A stretch of DNA of 64,000 nucleotides from Aradus depressus. Taxonomy: Eukaryota > Arthropoda > Insecta > Hemiptera > Aradidae. A model generated the notes under the pieces. The model did not search any database. It had not been told where the DNA came from and was given only the letters and a program-made list of their open reading frames with translations. Made by a program: the position numbers and the translations under genes. The stretch is from positions 31,246,045-31,310,044 of the forward strand of contig OY759221.1 of NCBI GenBank assembly GCA_963662175.1, given 5' to 3'. Position 1 is the first letter of the stretch. Every line of letters starts with the position of its first letter. This document shows, piece by piece, positions 20,704-31,590 of this stretch.

Positions 20704-20934
20704 TATATATATATATTATAGGTTGGTTGGCATTTTTGTGATTTATAATTGATAAACTGAAATAAAATGATGAATGTAAAAAAATGTTTCAGACACTGAT
20801 GATTGAGCGTGCTTCCCTATTTTTTGAGAAAATAAAAATAAATGGGAGAAGTGATGCTGTAATAATATATTTAGAGATGATCGATTATCTACTAAGATAT
20901 TTAAATTTAATGTCAATACATTTAATGTAGATAC

Positions 20935-21110
20935 ATTACATTGACAGTTTTTTTTATGAACCCCTTCCCATTGGCCAATTTGCCTGAAAATAAATAGGTT
21001 GATACATTCATTTTATCGGGAGTTACCGTGTTCGCAGATGGACAGACACATCGATTATTTTTTTAATTTACCGATTATATAATTTCCCGTATATTTAGCT
21101 GAGGCAGTAA
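20935..21110 (+). mobile_element. Family M fragment
   Basis: One module (TTGGCCAATTTGCCTGAAAA; AATAGGTTGATACATTCATT) plus the GGGAGTTACCGTGTTCGCAG block. Confidence 0.6.
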
Positions 21111-21469
21111 AAGTTAGCCCATATCTAGTCTAGATCCTTCGTTTCTTGAATTTCACAGACACTACACTACAGAACTTAGGATCTATTTCCATGTAGATGC
21201 TAGGTAAACTTTCAAGTTGAACAATACTTTTTAAGCTCACAATGAGAAGGTACAAATTATTGTTATTATGTCTCATTGAATCTTTGAGGACATTGTTCCT
21301 GTCAGATCTGACAATATTCCATTGTTAATTCATGGTCTCTCCGCATACTAGATTAGCTCACTTATATCCTATGCACATACCTTATCAATCTTTCAAAGAC
21401 CAATAAATCAATTCTGCCAATTGGGGGATACTCTGATTTTTTTCGCGAACATATGAAATTGGAAAGTAA
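21111..21469. other. Unassigned
   Basis: No gene or repeat match seen. Confidence 0.4.
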
Positions 21470-21965
21470 CTACCAATGTACTTCCCCAGATATTAAATTT
21501 GTAAGAATGGTATTGTATTGATAAATAAAAAAAAAATTGTCGGTGAATCATCCGTTATGTACTTCCCAATCACGAATTCATTTATTAAGTTTTCGCTCTC
21601 CCTCTAAAGCCAATATACCGTTTGGTCTAAAACTCAATATTTGACTTACATAGTAGCTTTTGAATTCTCATACTAAATATTGTGGCAATACATTCATTAC
21701 ATCGACACTTTCATGTCGATATATTCATTACATGGGCAGTTATTAGAATTTTTTTGATGAGCCCACTTTGGATCCCCCCCCCCCCCTTTTTGGCTTATTG
21801 GACTGAAAATTAATAGGTGTCGTTCTTATAGGGCTTTGAATTTATATATGAAATGCTTGGAGTTTTTGTGTTGAGCCTCCTCCCTAATCCCCCTTACTCT
21901 TCGGCTTATTGGACTGAAAATTAGTAGGTGTCATTCTTATAGGGCTTTGAATAAACAAATAAACT
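21470..21965 (+). mobile_element. Family M copy with duplicated internal module
   Basis: Start block, then at least two near-identical modules: TTATTGGACTGAAAATTAAT at 21803 and again near 21904, each followed by GGTGTCnTTCTTATAGGGCT. The module duplication inside one copy shows how the family expands. Confidence 0.7.
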
Positions 21966-21969
21966 TTCG

Positions 21970-22203
21970 TTTTTTACTATCCTAAATACAGGGGAAGTTA
22001 TGTAATTAGTCAAAAATTCGATGTTGAGTTTTCAACGGAATTTTGTTTATTCCGATCCCTGATTCGAAAAATGAAAGGAAAAATTATTTGTGGGTAAGTG
22101 TGTGTATGAACACGAGCTCCCTATAAAATGAATGTATCGACACGACATTTTGTACGTGTATTCGGAACCACATCAGAATCGGCCGAAGCCAAGGGGGGAT
22201 CAG
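21970..22203 (-). mobile_element. Family M copy interrupted by SINE-A (left part)
   Basis: Minus-strand M: terminal block AGGGGAAGTTATGTAATTAG, GATGTTGAGTTTTCAACGGA and TGAATGTATCGACACGA. It continues beyond the SINE at 22738. Confidence 0.7.
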
Positions 22204-22736
22204 TTAGTTATGAGTCATACCCGGGCTTTAACTACAATGTCATATCGCCTACTACCAGAGCGCTCTTTCGTCAATCTGGTGGACATGAGCCCCGACTATT
22301 ACGGGAGTCCTAAATTTTCTATACCCTAAATTGTTTGTCACCTAGTGTAGGGGTCTTTAACGAGTACCTGACCTCGTACAGGCTCGGGACTTACATAGAC
22401 TTTATATAGATATTTCTTCTATTGATTATATAGATACTTATATTTTTTTATATAGATACTTCTTATATTTATAATTGTCTAGTTTTTCTCTATTGTAGCA
22501 CTAGTTTATTTACTAATGTATTTATTCTTTGTTTATTTCATTGTTTTATTTTCTTTTTGACTCTATTTATTTATTCTGAGGGGACCTCGGTCCCAGAATA
22601 ATAATAATAAAAATAAAATTTCAAAGTTCAAATTTCAGAAATAAACTAAGGGCTTTGGTCGGGTTTCGAACCCGCGACCTTGAGCTCAGAAGACAAACAC
22701 GCATACCACTGAGCTACCGGCGCCCCCTAAGGGGGA
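22204..22736 (-). mobile_element. SINE-A split by a LINE tail
   Basis: The 3' portion (22207-22393) and head (22644-22736) belong to one minus-strand SINE-A inserted in M. The flanks AAGGGGGGATCAG (22191-22203) and AAGGGGGAGATCAG (about 22728-22741) look like its target duplication. About 70 bp of SINE body are missing at the internal breakpoint. Confidence 0.8.
22394..22643 (+). mobile_element. 5'-truncated LINE 3' end inside SINE-A
   Basis: T-rich 3' UTR ending in the hairpin TTCTGAGGGGACCTCGGTCC, then AGAATAATAATAAT. The same 3' UTR follows the pol tail at 51180-51905, and minus-strand copies lie at 40438 and 45165. Confidence 0.75.
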
Positions 22737-22737
22737 G

Positions 22738-23040
22738 ATCAGAGCTCAACTCAAACACTGCAATTACTGTCGATGTAATGGATGTATCTATCGACATGAA
22801 ATTTTAAATTTAAATCCAAAAGCAAATGAGGAGAGGAACTCAAAAATCCTAATAACTGCCAAAACAGTCAATTGATTTTGATTTTGAAAAGAGATACAAA
22901 GTTAACTGATTTTGCGTGGTGAAGTACATTGCCGGTGATTCACTGACGTATTTTTTAATGGTCAATGGTTCAATAAACCGAAGAAATTTATAAACTAATC
23001 GATTTAGTGAGAGTGGAGGGGAGGGAAGTACTTTCATTTT
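22738..23040 (-). mobile_element. Family M copy (right part)
   Basis: Resumes after the SINE with GTCGATGTAATGGATGTATC, CTAATAACTGCC and the start region GAAGTACATTGCCGGTGATT. Confidence 0.7.
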
Positions 23041-23235
23041 AATTACTCTCCAAACAATCCATCAAAAACTTTGCACCTATCCAATCCATACGGTGCCCAG
23101 CAGTACTTAACATTAATCAAGGAGTGACAGGGATCGAACTGTTACCTAGGCTGCTAATTCACTGTCGAGGTAGAGAACATTGAGGAGGACGCCAACCGTC
23201 TCTACGGCCTCCAGTTGAGCGAACCGGTCATATCT

Positions 23236-23412
23236 GTGGTGGTCATGAGCCCCACTCTACTCTGAGATCGCACAAGCTCGAGACCATCGATTAACATCCC
23301 ATCCGAAGGATGTGCTCAATTTTATTTTTTATCTGCCAGATAAAAACCCTGAGGGCCTTGGTCGGGTTTCGAACCGGCGATCAAGCACGCTACTCTAAGC
23401 TACTAGCGTTGC
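23236..23412 (-). mobile_element. SINE-A, degenerate
   Basis: CATGAGCCCCACTCTACTCT, ACATCCCATCCGAAGGATGT, GGTCGGGTTTCGAAC and a worn head. Confidence 0.7.
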
Positions 23413-23446
23413 CGCTGAGATTTATACCTCAGCCTCGAATCTCAAT

Positions 23447-23791
23447 ATAGGTTTAGGTTTAGGTTTTATGACTCATGCCCGGGCTTTAACTACGAGATCA
23501 TAATGCCTACTGCGAGAGCGCTCTTTCGTCACTCTGGTGGACATGAGCCCGACTCTACTGTGGGAGTCTTTTTTGCCTACCCTAAATTTATATTCACCTA
23601 GGGTAGGGGTCTTTAACGAGTACCTGACATAGGCTCGGGACTATCGCTTAAGGTCCCACCCGAAGGACGGCATGCTTAAGTTTATTTTACCTCCCAGATA
23701 AAATAAACTAAGGGGCTCGGTCGGGTTTCGAACTTACGACCTTGAGCTCAGAATTCAAGCACGCATATCACTGACCTACCGGCGCCCTCTC
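23447..23791 (-). mobile_element. SINE-A, nearly full length
   Basis: Complete minus-strand copy from TAGGTTTTATGACTCATGCC to CTACCGGCGCCCTCT. A TCTCAAT repeat at both ends may be a short or worn target duplication. Confidence 0.88.
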
Positions 23792-23794
23792 AAT

Positions 23795-24334
23795 CGAATT
23801 GATATATTGGTTTCAGAGGGAGAGTGAAAACTTTACGATTTGTTTTTTTTTCTGCAGTCAATTCATTCTGGGAGGGGGAGAGGGATTTGAATTTTGAGCA
23901 CTGTCAGTACTCCTTAATAAAAAAATGATAGAACTCAAACCCGTACTAATCTCTTAATGTAGAAATAGAGCGAGAGGTGGAGTGAATGTTGGAGTGAGTG
24001 AGGTCCGCTGCCGTCTGATCAAGCATGATGTAATGTCAACAATAGCCTTTTTTCATTGGGGCACATTGGATTTAACAGATTTCGAAAAAAAAGAGGCCAG
24101 AGAGAAGGTATTGGAGGTGGAGGGAATTAAGGGTGGACAGATTAAGGGATGTGGGTGGGATTGGATGGGTCCATTAGGTAAAACGGTATTGAACATTACC
24201 CCCCACTTTATCTATCAGCGCTACTCTCTCAAACCTTAATACATTTCCAAAAATCTATGGTCTTGCAGTAAATTTTCCTTCCTTATACCTTCAGAGTATC
24301 ATAATATATTATAAACTTTCTTTAAACAAAATTG
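23795..24334. other. Unassigned, with an M scrap at 23810-23890
   Basis: The 85-codon frame at 23982-24239 (LTDFEKKEAREKVLEVEG) is charged but matches nothing I know, and there is no splice or promoter context. Probably fortuitous. Confidence 0.3.
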
Positions 24335-24470
24335 AGTGATGAAGATTCAAAAGCCTTTCAACTAGTGATTTTTTTTATCCCAAAAGGTCGATTTTGGAGA
24401 GAGAGCGTATTCTTAATTAATTTGTGTTGGGGAAGTACATTGCCGTTGATTCACTGACGAATTGATATAT
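24335..24470 (-). mobile_element. Family M fragment
   Basis: AAAGGTCGATTTTGGAGAGA, then GTGTTGGGGAAGTACATTGC and GATTCACTGACGAATT: the M start region on the minus strand. Confidence 0.65.
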
Positions 24471-24894
24471 TCAAGAGTAGTTATAATGCAAAAAAAACAA
24501 CTATTATTTCTTTGGAGACCATAAATATCTATGCAAATCCACAGAGATGACAAAAAGAGCTCCATAGATATCCTCTAAATTTGTATTTATTTTCCGAGTA
24601 TCTCTTCTTTAGATTCCTGGTCACGTACTTCGTCTTTTCTCCATTCTACTTTGGTTTTAAGGCGCTTTAGCACTAAGTACCTTACATATAGGACAAAATA
24701 AAATAATAAATGACAATATATACAATAATAAATAAATATAAGAAAAAAAATAAAATCCCCCGAACCTTACCTCTCTGGCCAGCCACTGACTAACAGTGGT
24801 GGCAGACCGAGAGGGAAAGGAAGAGCTGACTGAATTTGGATACATGAGGGGAAAAACCGGCATCCCTAAGTAGTATTTAAATAATAGCTCTCGG

Positions 24895-25097
24895 CCAGGA
24901 TCTCCTCAGCCTTCGGGGAGGGTTGTTGGGATGAGAATGGGATGATAGAGTTTGTGCAAAAGAATTTTCATGTCAGGAAAGTTTAAAAAACGGGACTTGA
25001 TGAGGTCGTTGACAAAAGGAATTTTGAGGTTATTGTGGAGGGTGAGATTTAGATAGAAGGATGCATCGACAATAATTTTAATAATTTTACGTTTCAT
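24895..25097 (-). pseudogene. Possible jockey-type RT tail relic
   Basis: The minus-strand frame contains TLHNNLKIPFVNDLIKSRF, then HKLYHPILIP. This resembles the TLHTDLNIPFITEVAKSKY segment at the C-terminus of the jockey-type copy at 48844-49158. It is short and diverged. The T-rich DNA beyond would be upstream in this orientation, so the fit to a complete element is poor. Confidence 0.35.
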
Positions 25098-25224
25098 TTT
25101 TCCTTTAAATTTATCACGTATTTTTACTAAAAAACATTATTATTTTATCTGTTCTGTTGTTGCACAGTTTTTACACACTATACTTTTTTTTTTTAACTTG
25201 CTTAGGTAATACCTGAATTTACGA

Positions 25225-25312
25225 TGTTACTCTAACTTTGAAGGTAATTAGCTCGAAATGACATTTTTGTCACTTACATCCCTTTGCTTCTAACCCCCTC
25301 AATTGTTCTTAG
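25225..25312. mobile_element. Half of a MITE (GGGGGTTnGAAGCAAAGG end)
   Basis: GTCACTTACATCCCTTTGCT, then TCTAACCCCCTC is one end of the MITE found complete at 30001-30245. The neighbouring ACTTTGAAGGTAATTAGCTC also matches that element in reverse. Confidence 0.6.
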
Positions 25313-25970
25313 GCCTTTGGATTGATAGAAATGGATACGCTTGATTTTAGATGGCTTATCTATGCTTAAGTAAATAAGTTTTCACCTTAGATTGAATACT
25401 TTTTCTTGAAGAGTTGCATGTAGAATATTTTATACATTCGCAGTAATTCAGCATCTTCTTTTTCAATGATCAGATATTCTAAATTGTCCTTAGCTGTGTA
25501 GAGTTAGCGGATTTCTAAAGAAGGAATTCACAATTTTCCTGCATTATGACTATATATGCAAAGAGATTCACTCGGCCTCACTTATAGAGTGTGCAATACC
25601 ACTTTTTGTAGCTATTTTCAATTTTGGATCACTCAAGATTTCTTCTTGAGTTTACACTTTCTGGTGAGAGTTGTGCAGAGGGCAGGCCTCCCTCCTTGGG
25701 CTGATAGTGAGAGAGGAAGTGTACACAGAGACTGTTGACACTCCTGGAGAAGACACAGGATCTTTTGGACAGAAAACAACACTCAGAGCACTCCCTTAAT
25801 CGATTGATGGCTGGAACAGTAAGACACACTGTGGGATCTCAAGGAGCCCCATGTCCAGTTGAGAACTAAAGGCAAATAAATCTGTAAGTTCTGAAAAAAA
25901 ACAGGGACTTAGCGTGCACCAGAAAATTATTTGAAATGATTGGGCAATAGATAATTGATTTATTTTATTA
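25313..25970. other. Unassigned
   Basis: Opposed frames at 25556-25829 share the same DNA and neither shows a recognisable domain. Confidence 0.35.
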
Positions 25971-25974
25971 TATA

Positions 25975-26100
25975 TTAGTATACGGGAAGTCTATAATAAT
26001 TCGATGTTGACTTTTCACCTGAATTTAAACATAAAACCCTCATAAACTGCCGAAGTAATGACATACAACACGAAATTTAATGTATGTCCAAACCCCTGCT
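25975..26100 (-). mobile_element. Family M fragment
   Basis: GGGAAGTCTATAATAATTCG, GATGTTGACTTTTCACCTGA and ACTGCCGAAGTAATGA follow minus-strand M order. Confidence 0.6.
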
Positions 26101-26117
26101 GATAGAAGCACTTAAGA

Positions 26118-26480
26118 GGCCGACTCATCGCGAGTGGCACACAAATTATCTTGTATGAAACCCTCATTCGCCCCTTATTGACCTACGACTCGGAAGCATG
26201 GACTATTTCGAAGACATACCAGCGAGACCTAATGGTGTTGGAAAGGAACATTCTTCGCAGAATATATGACCCTGTTAAAGAATTTGTAATGTTAAAGACA
26301 AATTTGGCGGCGAAGAACCAATCAAGAGCTGTTTGAAGATGTGGACGTCATTAAGATCAGAAAGTTCGGAGAAATTGATAACAGAGAGGCTATAGCGATT
26401 GAGGAGAGTAGGCCGACCGAGACACACAGGAGGACGGGATGGGAGGACGGTGTAATCAAGGATGCCATGAGACCGAATTG
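26118..26480 (+). pseudogene. RTE-like RT C-terminal relic
   Basis: Frame 1 (26150-26280) gives YETLIRPLLTYDSEAW, then LERNILRRIYDPVKE. After a shift, 26306-26365 gives WRRRTNQELFEDVDV and IKIRK. A RPTETxRRTGWEDGVIKDA-type segment follows to about 26470. The order I-P-L-YG-E-W, R-LRRI-GP, W-RR-N-EL and GRP-W-D matches the C-terminal tail seen intact at 47008-47650. It is 5'-truncated, frameshifted and inactive. Confidence 0.7.
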
Positions 26481-26536
26481 TTTTCTCATTATTCAAAAAA
26501 AATTAATAATAATAATAAACATATATAATAGTCGTG

Positions 26537-26783
26537 AGGGCGCCAGTAGCTCAGTGGTATGCGTGCTTGTTTTCTGAGCTCAAGAACGTGGGTTCGTAAC
26601 CCGACCGAGGTCCTTAGTTTATTTTATCTGGGAGGTAAAATAAACTTAAGCACGCCGTTGGGACGTTAAGGAATGGTCTCGAGCCTGTACGATGTCAGGT
26701 ACTCGTTAAAGAGCACTCTGGTAGTAGGCGATATGACCTCGTAGTTAAAGCCCGGGCATGAGTCATAAAACCTAAGCTAACCT
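26537..26783 (+). mobile_element. SINE-A with internal deletion, 9-bp target duplication
   Basis: Head complete (GTAGCTCAGTGGTATGCGTG). The body is deleted between ACTCGTTAAAGA and GCACTCTGGTAGTAGGC. ATAGTCGTG flanks at 26528-26536 and 26784-26792. Confidence 0.88.
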
Positions 26784-26789
26784 ATAGTC

Positions 26790-27340
26790 GTGTTATTTAT
26801 ATAAATAAAAGCTTTAAATATTGCTTTAATTTTTCATTTTCATTTTTTGACCAGGTCATCCATCAATATCCTATAATAATAGGTACTGTTATTTGATATT
26901 TTTATTATTATCAACAATTTGTTTTAGTTTCATATACTATTTACTTTACTGATATTTGTTAATTTATAAATCTATTTTTTGTATATTTCACTCTTTTTTC
27001 TTTTTTCCTCTGTATTTCGATTTTTTTCAACTGAAGTGTCGTTTTGAAAGAATATTATCTATAAAAATATAAAATATATAATATTAAAATATAAAAGTAC
27101 TAAGAATTTGATATTCATGTATCTTCCATTATTTATTATTTATTTAAATATTTTTTTAAATCTCATATCTATGTATTTGTCTACTAAGATTTAATATAGG
27201 TTGTTGTATATATTTTATAAGCTATTTTGATGTGCAATATTGTACGACATGTCCAATTAACATTTTATGGTTTAACAGAAATAAATATTATTATTATTAT
27301 TATCTACCTGATATGCCTATATTTATGATTCGCACTGAGC
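26790..27340. other. AT-rich, probable LINE 3' UTR ending in TTA repeats
   Basis: T-rich sequence ends at AACAGAAATAAATATTATTA followed by TTA repeats to about 27303. This resembles LINE 3' ends with microsatellite tails, but no coding part is attached. Confidence 0.4.
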
Positions 27341-27354
27341 AAACTTGTCTTAGT

Positions 27355-27475
27355 TTATAATAAACCTGAGAAGAAGGTGTAATGCTGAAACAGGTAGTTT
27401 GTAAGGTACATAGGAATTTATTCTTCTGGAATAGATAGTATTTAAAAAAAAAAAAAGTTTGTTTTATTTATTCAC
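27355..27475 (+). mobile_element. Penelope-like end, diverged
   Basis: GCAAACTTGTCTTAGTTTA, CCTGAGAAGAAGG, GCTGAAACAGGTAGTTTG and AAGTTTGTTTTATTTATTC run parallel to the element at 57865-58130. The CTGAGAA and GAAAC boxes mark a decayed hammerhead core. Confidence 0.5.
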
Positions 27476-27571
27476 TGATGTATGTAATAAATAAACAAAC
27501 CAGTGCATGATGAAAATAGGGATTTTTTTTTTTTTTCATGAAGAATACATAATTTATAAGTATAGTTTATC

Positions 27572-27897
27572 CCTGAGGGCACTGGTAGCTCAGTGGTATG
27601 CGTGCTTGACATCTGAGCTCAAGAACGTGGGTTCGTACTCCGACCGAGGCCCTTAGTTTATTTTATCTGGGAGGTAAAATAAACTTAAGCCCGCCGTCCT
27701 TCGGATGGGACGTTAAGCGAAGGTCCCGAGCCTGTACGATGTCAGGTACTCGTTAAAGACACCTACCCTAGGTGAATAAAAATTTAGGACTCCCACAGTA
27801 GAGTCGGGCTCATGTCCACCAGAGGACAAGAGCGCTCTGGTAGTAGGCGATATGACCTCGTAGTTAAAGCCCTGGCATGAGTCATAAAATCTAAACC
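27572..27897 (+). mobile_element. SINE-A, full length, 11-bp target duplication
   Basis: Complete plus-strand copy. TATAGTTTATC is present at 27561-27571 and 27898-27908. Confidence 0.92.
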
Positions 27898-28004
27898 TAT
27901 AGTTTATCTAAATGTAGATCGGAGCTGCCCCAAAGGGAGAGATAATTGCCTATAATACATAGGTGAGTATTCAGATATAATTGAATAGATAGTCATCTTG
28001 TAGG

Positions 28005-28056
28005 ATGCGATATGAGCTCGTAGTTGAAGCCAGGGCACAAGTCACAAAAATAAAAC
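28005..28056 (+). mobile_element. SINE-A 3' scrap
   Basis: GTAGGATGCGATATGAGCTC, then GTAGTTGAAGCCAGGGCAC matches the last 50 bp of SINE-A. Confidence 0.6.
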
Positions 28057-28224
28057 AAACAATTATTCTCAATTTGATTAATGGTTGTTATTTAATAAAT
28101 AAAATGTATGAGTTGGTTGACTAGGCCCAACCAGGTCAGGAAGGTCACAGTTATGGATTTCAGGTTACCAGGCCACTCAACCATCGCCATGGGGCCACAT
28201 CCTTCAATTATTTTCAATAGATTT

Positions 28225-28420
28225 TATTCATAATGACACCTTACTATAATATGATGTATCGACACATCGCGGTGATTCACCGAATACTCTTCTTTTTTAA
28301 TTTTTGGAATCAGGGGTTCGGAAGACTTTGGGTGAAAACTTTACTACTCAGAATTTCTGACAATTACATAACTTCCCCTATACTACGTATAGCTGAGTAA
28401 TGAAAAAATAATTTTACTTT
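28225..28420 (+). mobile_element. Family M copy, variant subfamily
   Basis: GATGTATCGACACATCGCGG, TTTACTACTCAGAATTTCTG and the terminal block ACATAACTTCCCCTATACTA, CGTATAGCTGAGTAATG. The same variant recurs at 57050-57330, including the A/T-rich flank, so these two share a subfamily. Confidence 0.65.
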
Positions 28421-29844
28421 TTTATTAAGTGAACTATTTAATATTTCTTTAAGTGAAATATTTTGTCCATCATTCACATCGACCAGGGTGTGCGCTATCT
28501 TGAATTGCACTTTGACACGTGACTAACATCAACATAAAACTTCAGGTCATTCAGGGAAATTGAGATACGCATGCCCTCTAAATTTATTCTATTTGACCCT
28601 AAACACTCATTAGTGAAATAATAGCCCCCTAGGATAAAGTTAACCCGTGCCGAATTAACGAAAAAAAAAAAAAAAAGGTATTCTCCCAAAATATAACACA
28701 TTCACGAATGGCGAGATTTGCGCTTTCACTGACAGTTAATTTAACTTCGCGAATATTATAAAATAGCACTGCGAGACATACAGGAAATTTGACGGAAGTT
28801 TGGATCCCGATATTTGATGACACACGTAATTCCACGGATATGATACTTGTTACGAACTATAATACTGACTGAACAAACGCCACGATATGACTGGGAATAA
28901 TGTGTCCTCAAACAATCAAGAGCCAACATGCACTGCACAGCTGAACCAAGCTGACACGCTGTCCAAGTCTTGAAATGTTTCGATGCGATTCACGGGTTAA
29001 CGCAGTCCAAATAATAAGAAACTTCATTTCTGAGTGTTTATAAAAGAAAAAATGAGAGGATATGCGTCAAGAAATTAAAGTCGAAAAATAAGGGACACCC
29101 TAGTGGGCAATCCATGCCAGAGCGTTGTGGTCATTGTCCAGGAATTGACAGTAAAATGGCGTCGAAGTTGGTCATGCATACTTTCCGGACGTTCGGGGTC
29201 CTGGCTTCGACTCTATGTGAGTACAATCTAACCATTGGACATCTCAGATATTATCAAATCAAGGAGATTGGTCGTCTTTAAGAGAGTGCATCAAGACTGT
29301 CTTTGTTCGCTGTACAAGGAGGCCAGAGTGGTTGATATGCGATGATGGAGACCACCTACCCAGTGTTCATCGTCGGTTCGACGCCCCCAACCTAAGCTTG
29401 ATCCCGAGTTCCCTCAACGATCGGCCGACGAACTGGAAAATGTCCTCTTTAACCAATATTAGAGATATCTTGCTCCCTGGCTGGAACAGGAAGTTGGAGG
29501 CCGCCCTGTCAGATAAAATCAACTGTTTTGATCTATAGACTATGTTTGGCCTGGGTTCAACTCAATTACTCCAGCTGTGTTGTGATCCCAAGTGTGTGGA
29601 TCTGTGCCAAATGGCTCCAACTTAACATCTTCAGCGTCCGATCCCACAACTCTACAGCTCCCCCATGAGGCATTTGTCTTTCTTCTGCCTATTTAAATAA
29701 ATTTCCCATGATAAATACATTTTCTGGATATACTTTTCCCAAAATAAAAATTTATGGGAGCTCATCCGCTCGGACATAGACATTTTATAATTAAGAGATA
29801 ACTTGCTAGTTAAATAATAGATAATTCCATTTCTTTTCTTGAAA
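28421..29844. other. Unassigned; GC-richer core at 29100-29660
   Basis: Base composition at 29100-29660 is clearly less AT-rich than the surroundings. A 68-codon frame (29332-29538) contains NLSLIPSSLNDRPTNWKMSS, then LLPGWNRKLEAALSD. I do not recognise it, and translations in neighbouring frames do not extend it. An AATAAA follows at about 29695. This could be an exon-like or old retroelement fragment; I assign no function. Confidence 0.35.
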
Positions 29845-30345
29845 TGTAGAGTCCGTTAAGTATTCAAACCCCCATAAAGACGGCACCTATTAATTTTCAG
29901 CGAAATCGATTGAAGGGAAGTTGGGATCAGTGAGGGGCTCAACTCAAAAACCAACTTATAACTATAATAAATTTAGTACGATGATTCAGAAGCCCATATG
30001 AGGGGGTTGAAGCAAAGGGATGTAAGTGACAAAAATGTAATTTCGAGATAATTACCTTCAAAGTTATAGTAACACCAGGTATTACCCAGGTATTTCCCAG
30101 GTGTTTTCCACTAGATAGCATTACTGGTACTAACAATCGTTCTGATCATTAGCCAGTAGTCAGGGTAGGTGTCAAGGAAGATGTTAACACACATATCTCA
30201 ATTTCAGCCGAATTGTCACTTACATCCCTTTGCTTCTAGCCCCCTCATATGTAAACCAACGTGGTATTGGACGGGGAGCGAAAAGCTAATTGATGAATTC
30301 GTTCTGAGGAAGTACATAGCCGGTGATTCACCAACAATATTTTTT
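29845..30345 (-). mobile_element. Family M copy carrying a MITE
   Basis: Minus-strand M modules (GACGGCACCTATTAATTTTC; GGGGCTCAACTCAAAAACC) to CAGAAGCCCATATG at 30000. M resumes at 30252 (ACCAACGTGGTATTGG; GAAGTACATAGCCGGTGATT). Confidence 0.7.
30001..30245. mobile_element. MITE with 33-bp terminal inverted repeats
   Basis: The left end AGGGGGTTGAAGCAAAGGGA, then TGTAAGTGACAA, is matched in reverse complement at 30213-30245. CATATG flanks both sides (29995-30000 and 30246-30251). Other M copies have a continuous CATATG-TAA at this point, so the element can be excised on paper to restore M. No coding capacity. Confidence 0.82.
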
Positions 30346-30714
30346 CTATGTAATGACGTTTATAAAAAATTAGGAGACAATTTTCAAAGATTTATTTTGG
30401 GGTTTAATGGCCGCTATTATATCTTGTGTAAAACGGACATTAGGGGAGATGAGACGGCTGATCTGATTGGTTGGAAGCGGCAGCTCAACATCCTGCCATA
30501 ACGATAAATAAATCGTAGTTTACAGCGCCCCCCCCCTGACACTGCTCTCGTTAAACCGACGTTAAATTTAACATCTTCCCTTTTGACCATTATTGAATTT
30601 AACTACCCACCAACCACTAAATAAATGGTTCCTAGACACTACCTACTGATAATTACATTTTTTTTTTTTTTTTCGAAATAAGATATTTTTTTCATATAAA
30701 AATAAGAAATTTTT
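30346..30714. other. Unassigned
   Basis: The frame ending at 30501 is mostly M and MITE sequence and is not a gene. Includes a C tract near 30527 and a poly-T near 30660. Confidence 0.4.
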
Positions 30715-31140
30715 CGGGAATTAATTTATAAAAGTTGTCGTTGGGTCACCGGCAATGTACTTCCCCAGAACGAATTAATCAAATAAATTGTCGCTCTTCT
30801 AAAACCAATCGATCGATTGGGCTAAGAATCAATAGTTGACTTACATAGTGGCTTATGAATCCTCATACTAAATTTTGTGTCAATACATTCATTACATCGG
30901 CATTATTAGATTTTTTTTAGCCTTAAAATGCATAGGTTTCATCCTTATGAGGTTTTGAATTTACACTTGAAACATATTGTGGCACATACCATACATTCAT
31001 TACGACATTTATTAAATTTTTGTTTCTCTTCCTAACCCCCGTCGTAGTTAGAAGATCATGGATTCACATATAACGTTTCGTGTCGATACATTCTCTCTAT
31101 TGGGAGTACTCGTGTTCACAGACACACAGAAAGAAAGGTT
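30715..31140 (+). mobile_element. Family M copy
   Basis: TCGTTGGGTCACCGGCAATG, TACTTCCCCAGAACGAATTA, then modules through TTGGGAGTACTCGTGTTCAC. The 3' hairpin is absent. Confidence 0.75.
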
Positions 31141-31144
31141 TATG

Positions 31145-31590
31145 TTAATAGATTTTTGATACATATAAGTTATTAATGAATATATCGACACCAAATTCCA
31201 TATTTACATTTTAAAAGACGACACCTATTAATTTTTTCCGGAATCAACAGTAGGGAAGGGAGGCATCAGAGGTGGCTTAACTCAAAAACCACAATAACTC
31301 CCGATGTATCGACATGAAATTTTATATTTAAATTGAAAACTGTGTAAGGATGACACTCATCAATTTCTCTCAAAATCGGCCGAAGGAAAGGAGGGGATTA
31401 GAGAAGGGGGCTCAACATAAAAAAATGCTTATAACTACCGATGAATGGAATATATCGACACAAAATTTATTATTAGGATTATATGAGTCAACTATTAATT
31501 TTTAGCACAAACGGTCGATTTGGTTTGAGAGAAGAGTGCAAATTTCTAAGAAGCATATTTATTGCCTTGATTCACCTACAACTTTTTGAA
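31145..31590 (-). mobile_element. Family M copy, opposite orientation
   Basis: Three successive minus-strand modules (AACTCAAAAACCACAATAAC; GACACTCATCAATTT; CTATTAATTTTTAGC). Tail-to-tail with the previous M copy. Confidence 0.72.

Noticed and set aside
24657..24863. 68-codon minus-strand frame near a SPSRSATTVSQWL string
   Set aside because: No family recognised, flanked by A-rich low complexity, and no supporting start or splice context.
30169..30501. 110-codon plus-strand frame
   Set aside because: Composed of MITE and family M sequence joined by insertion; no protein-like conservation between M copies.
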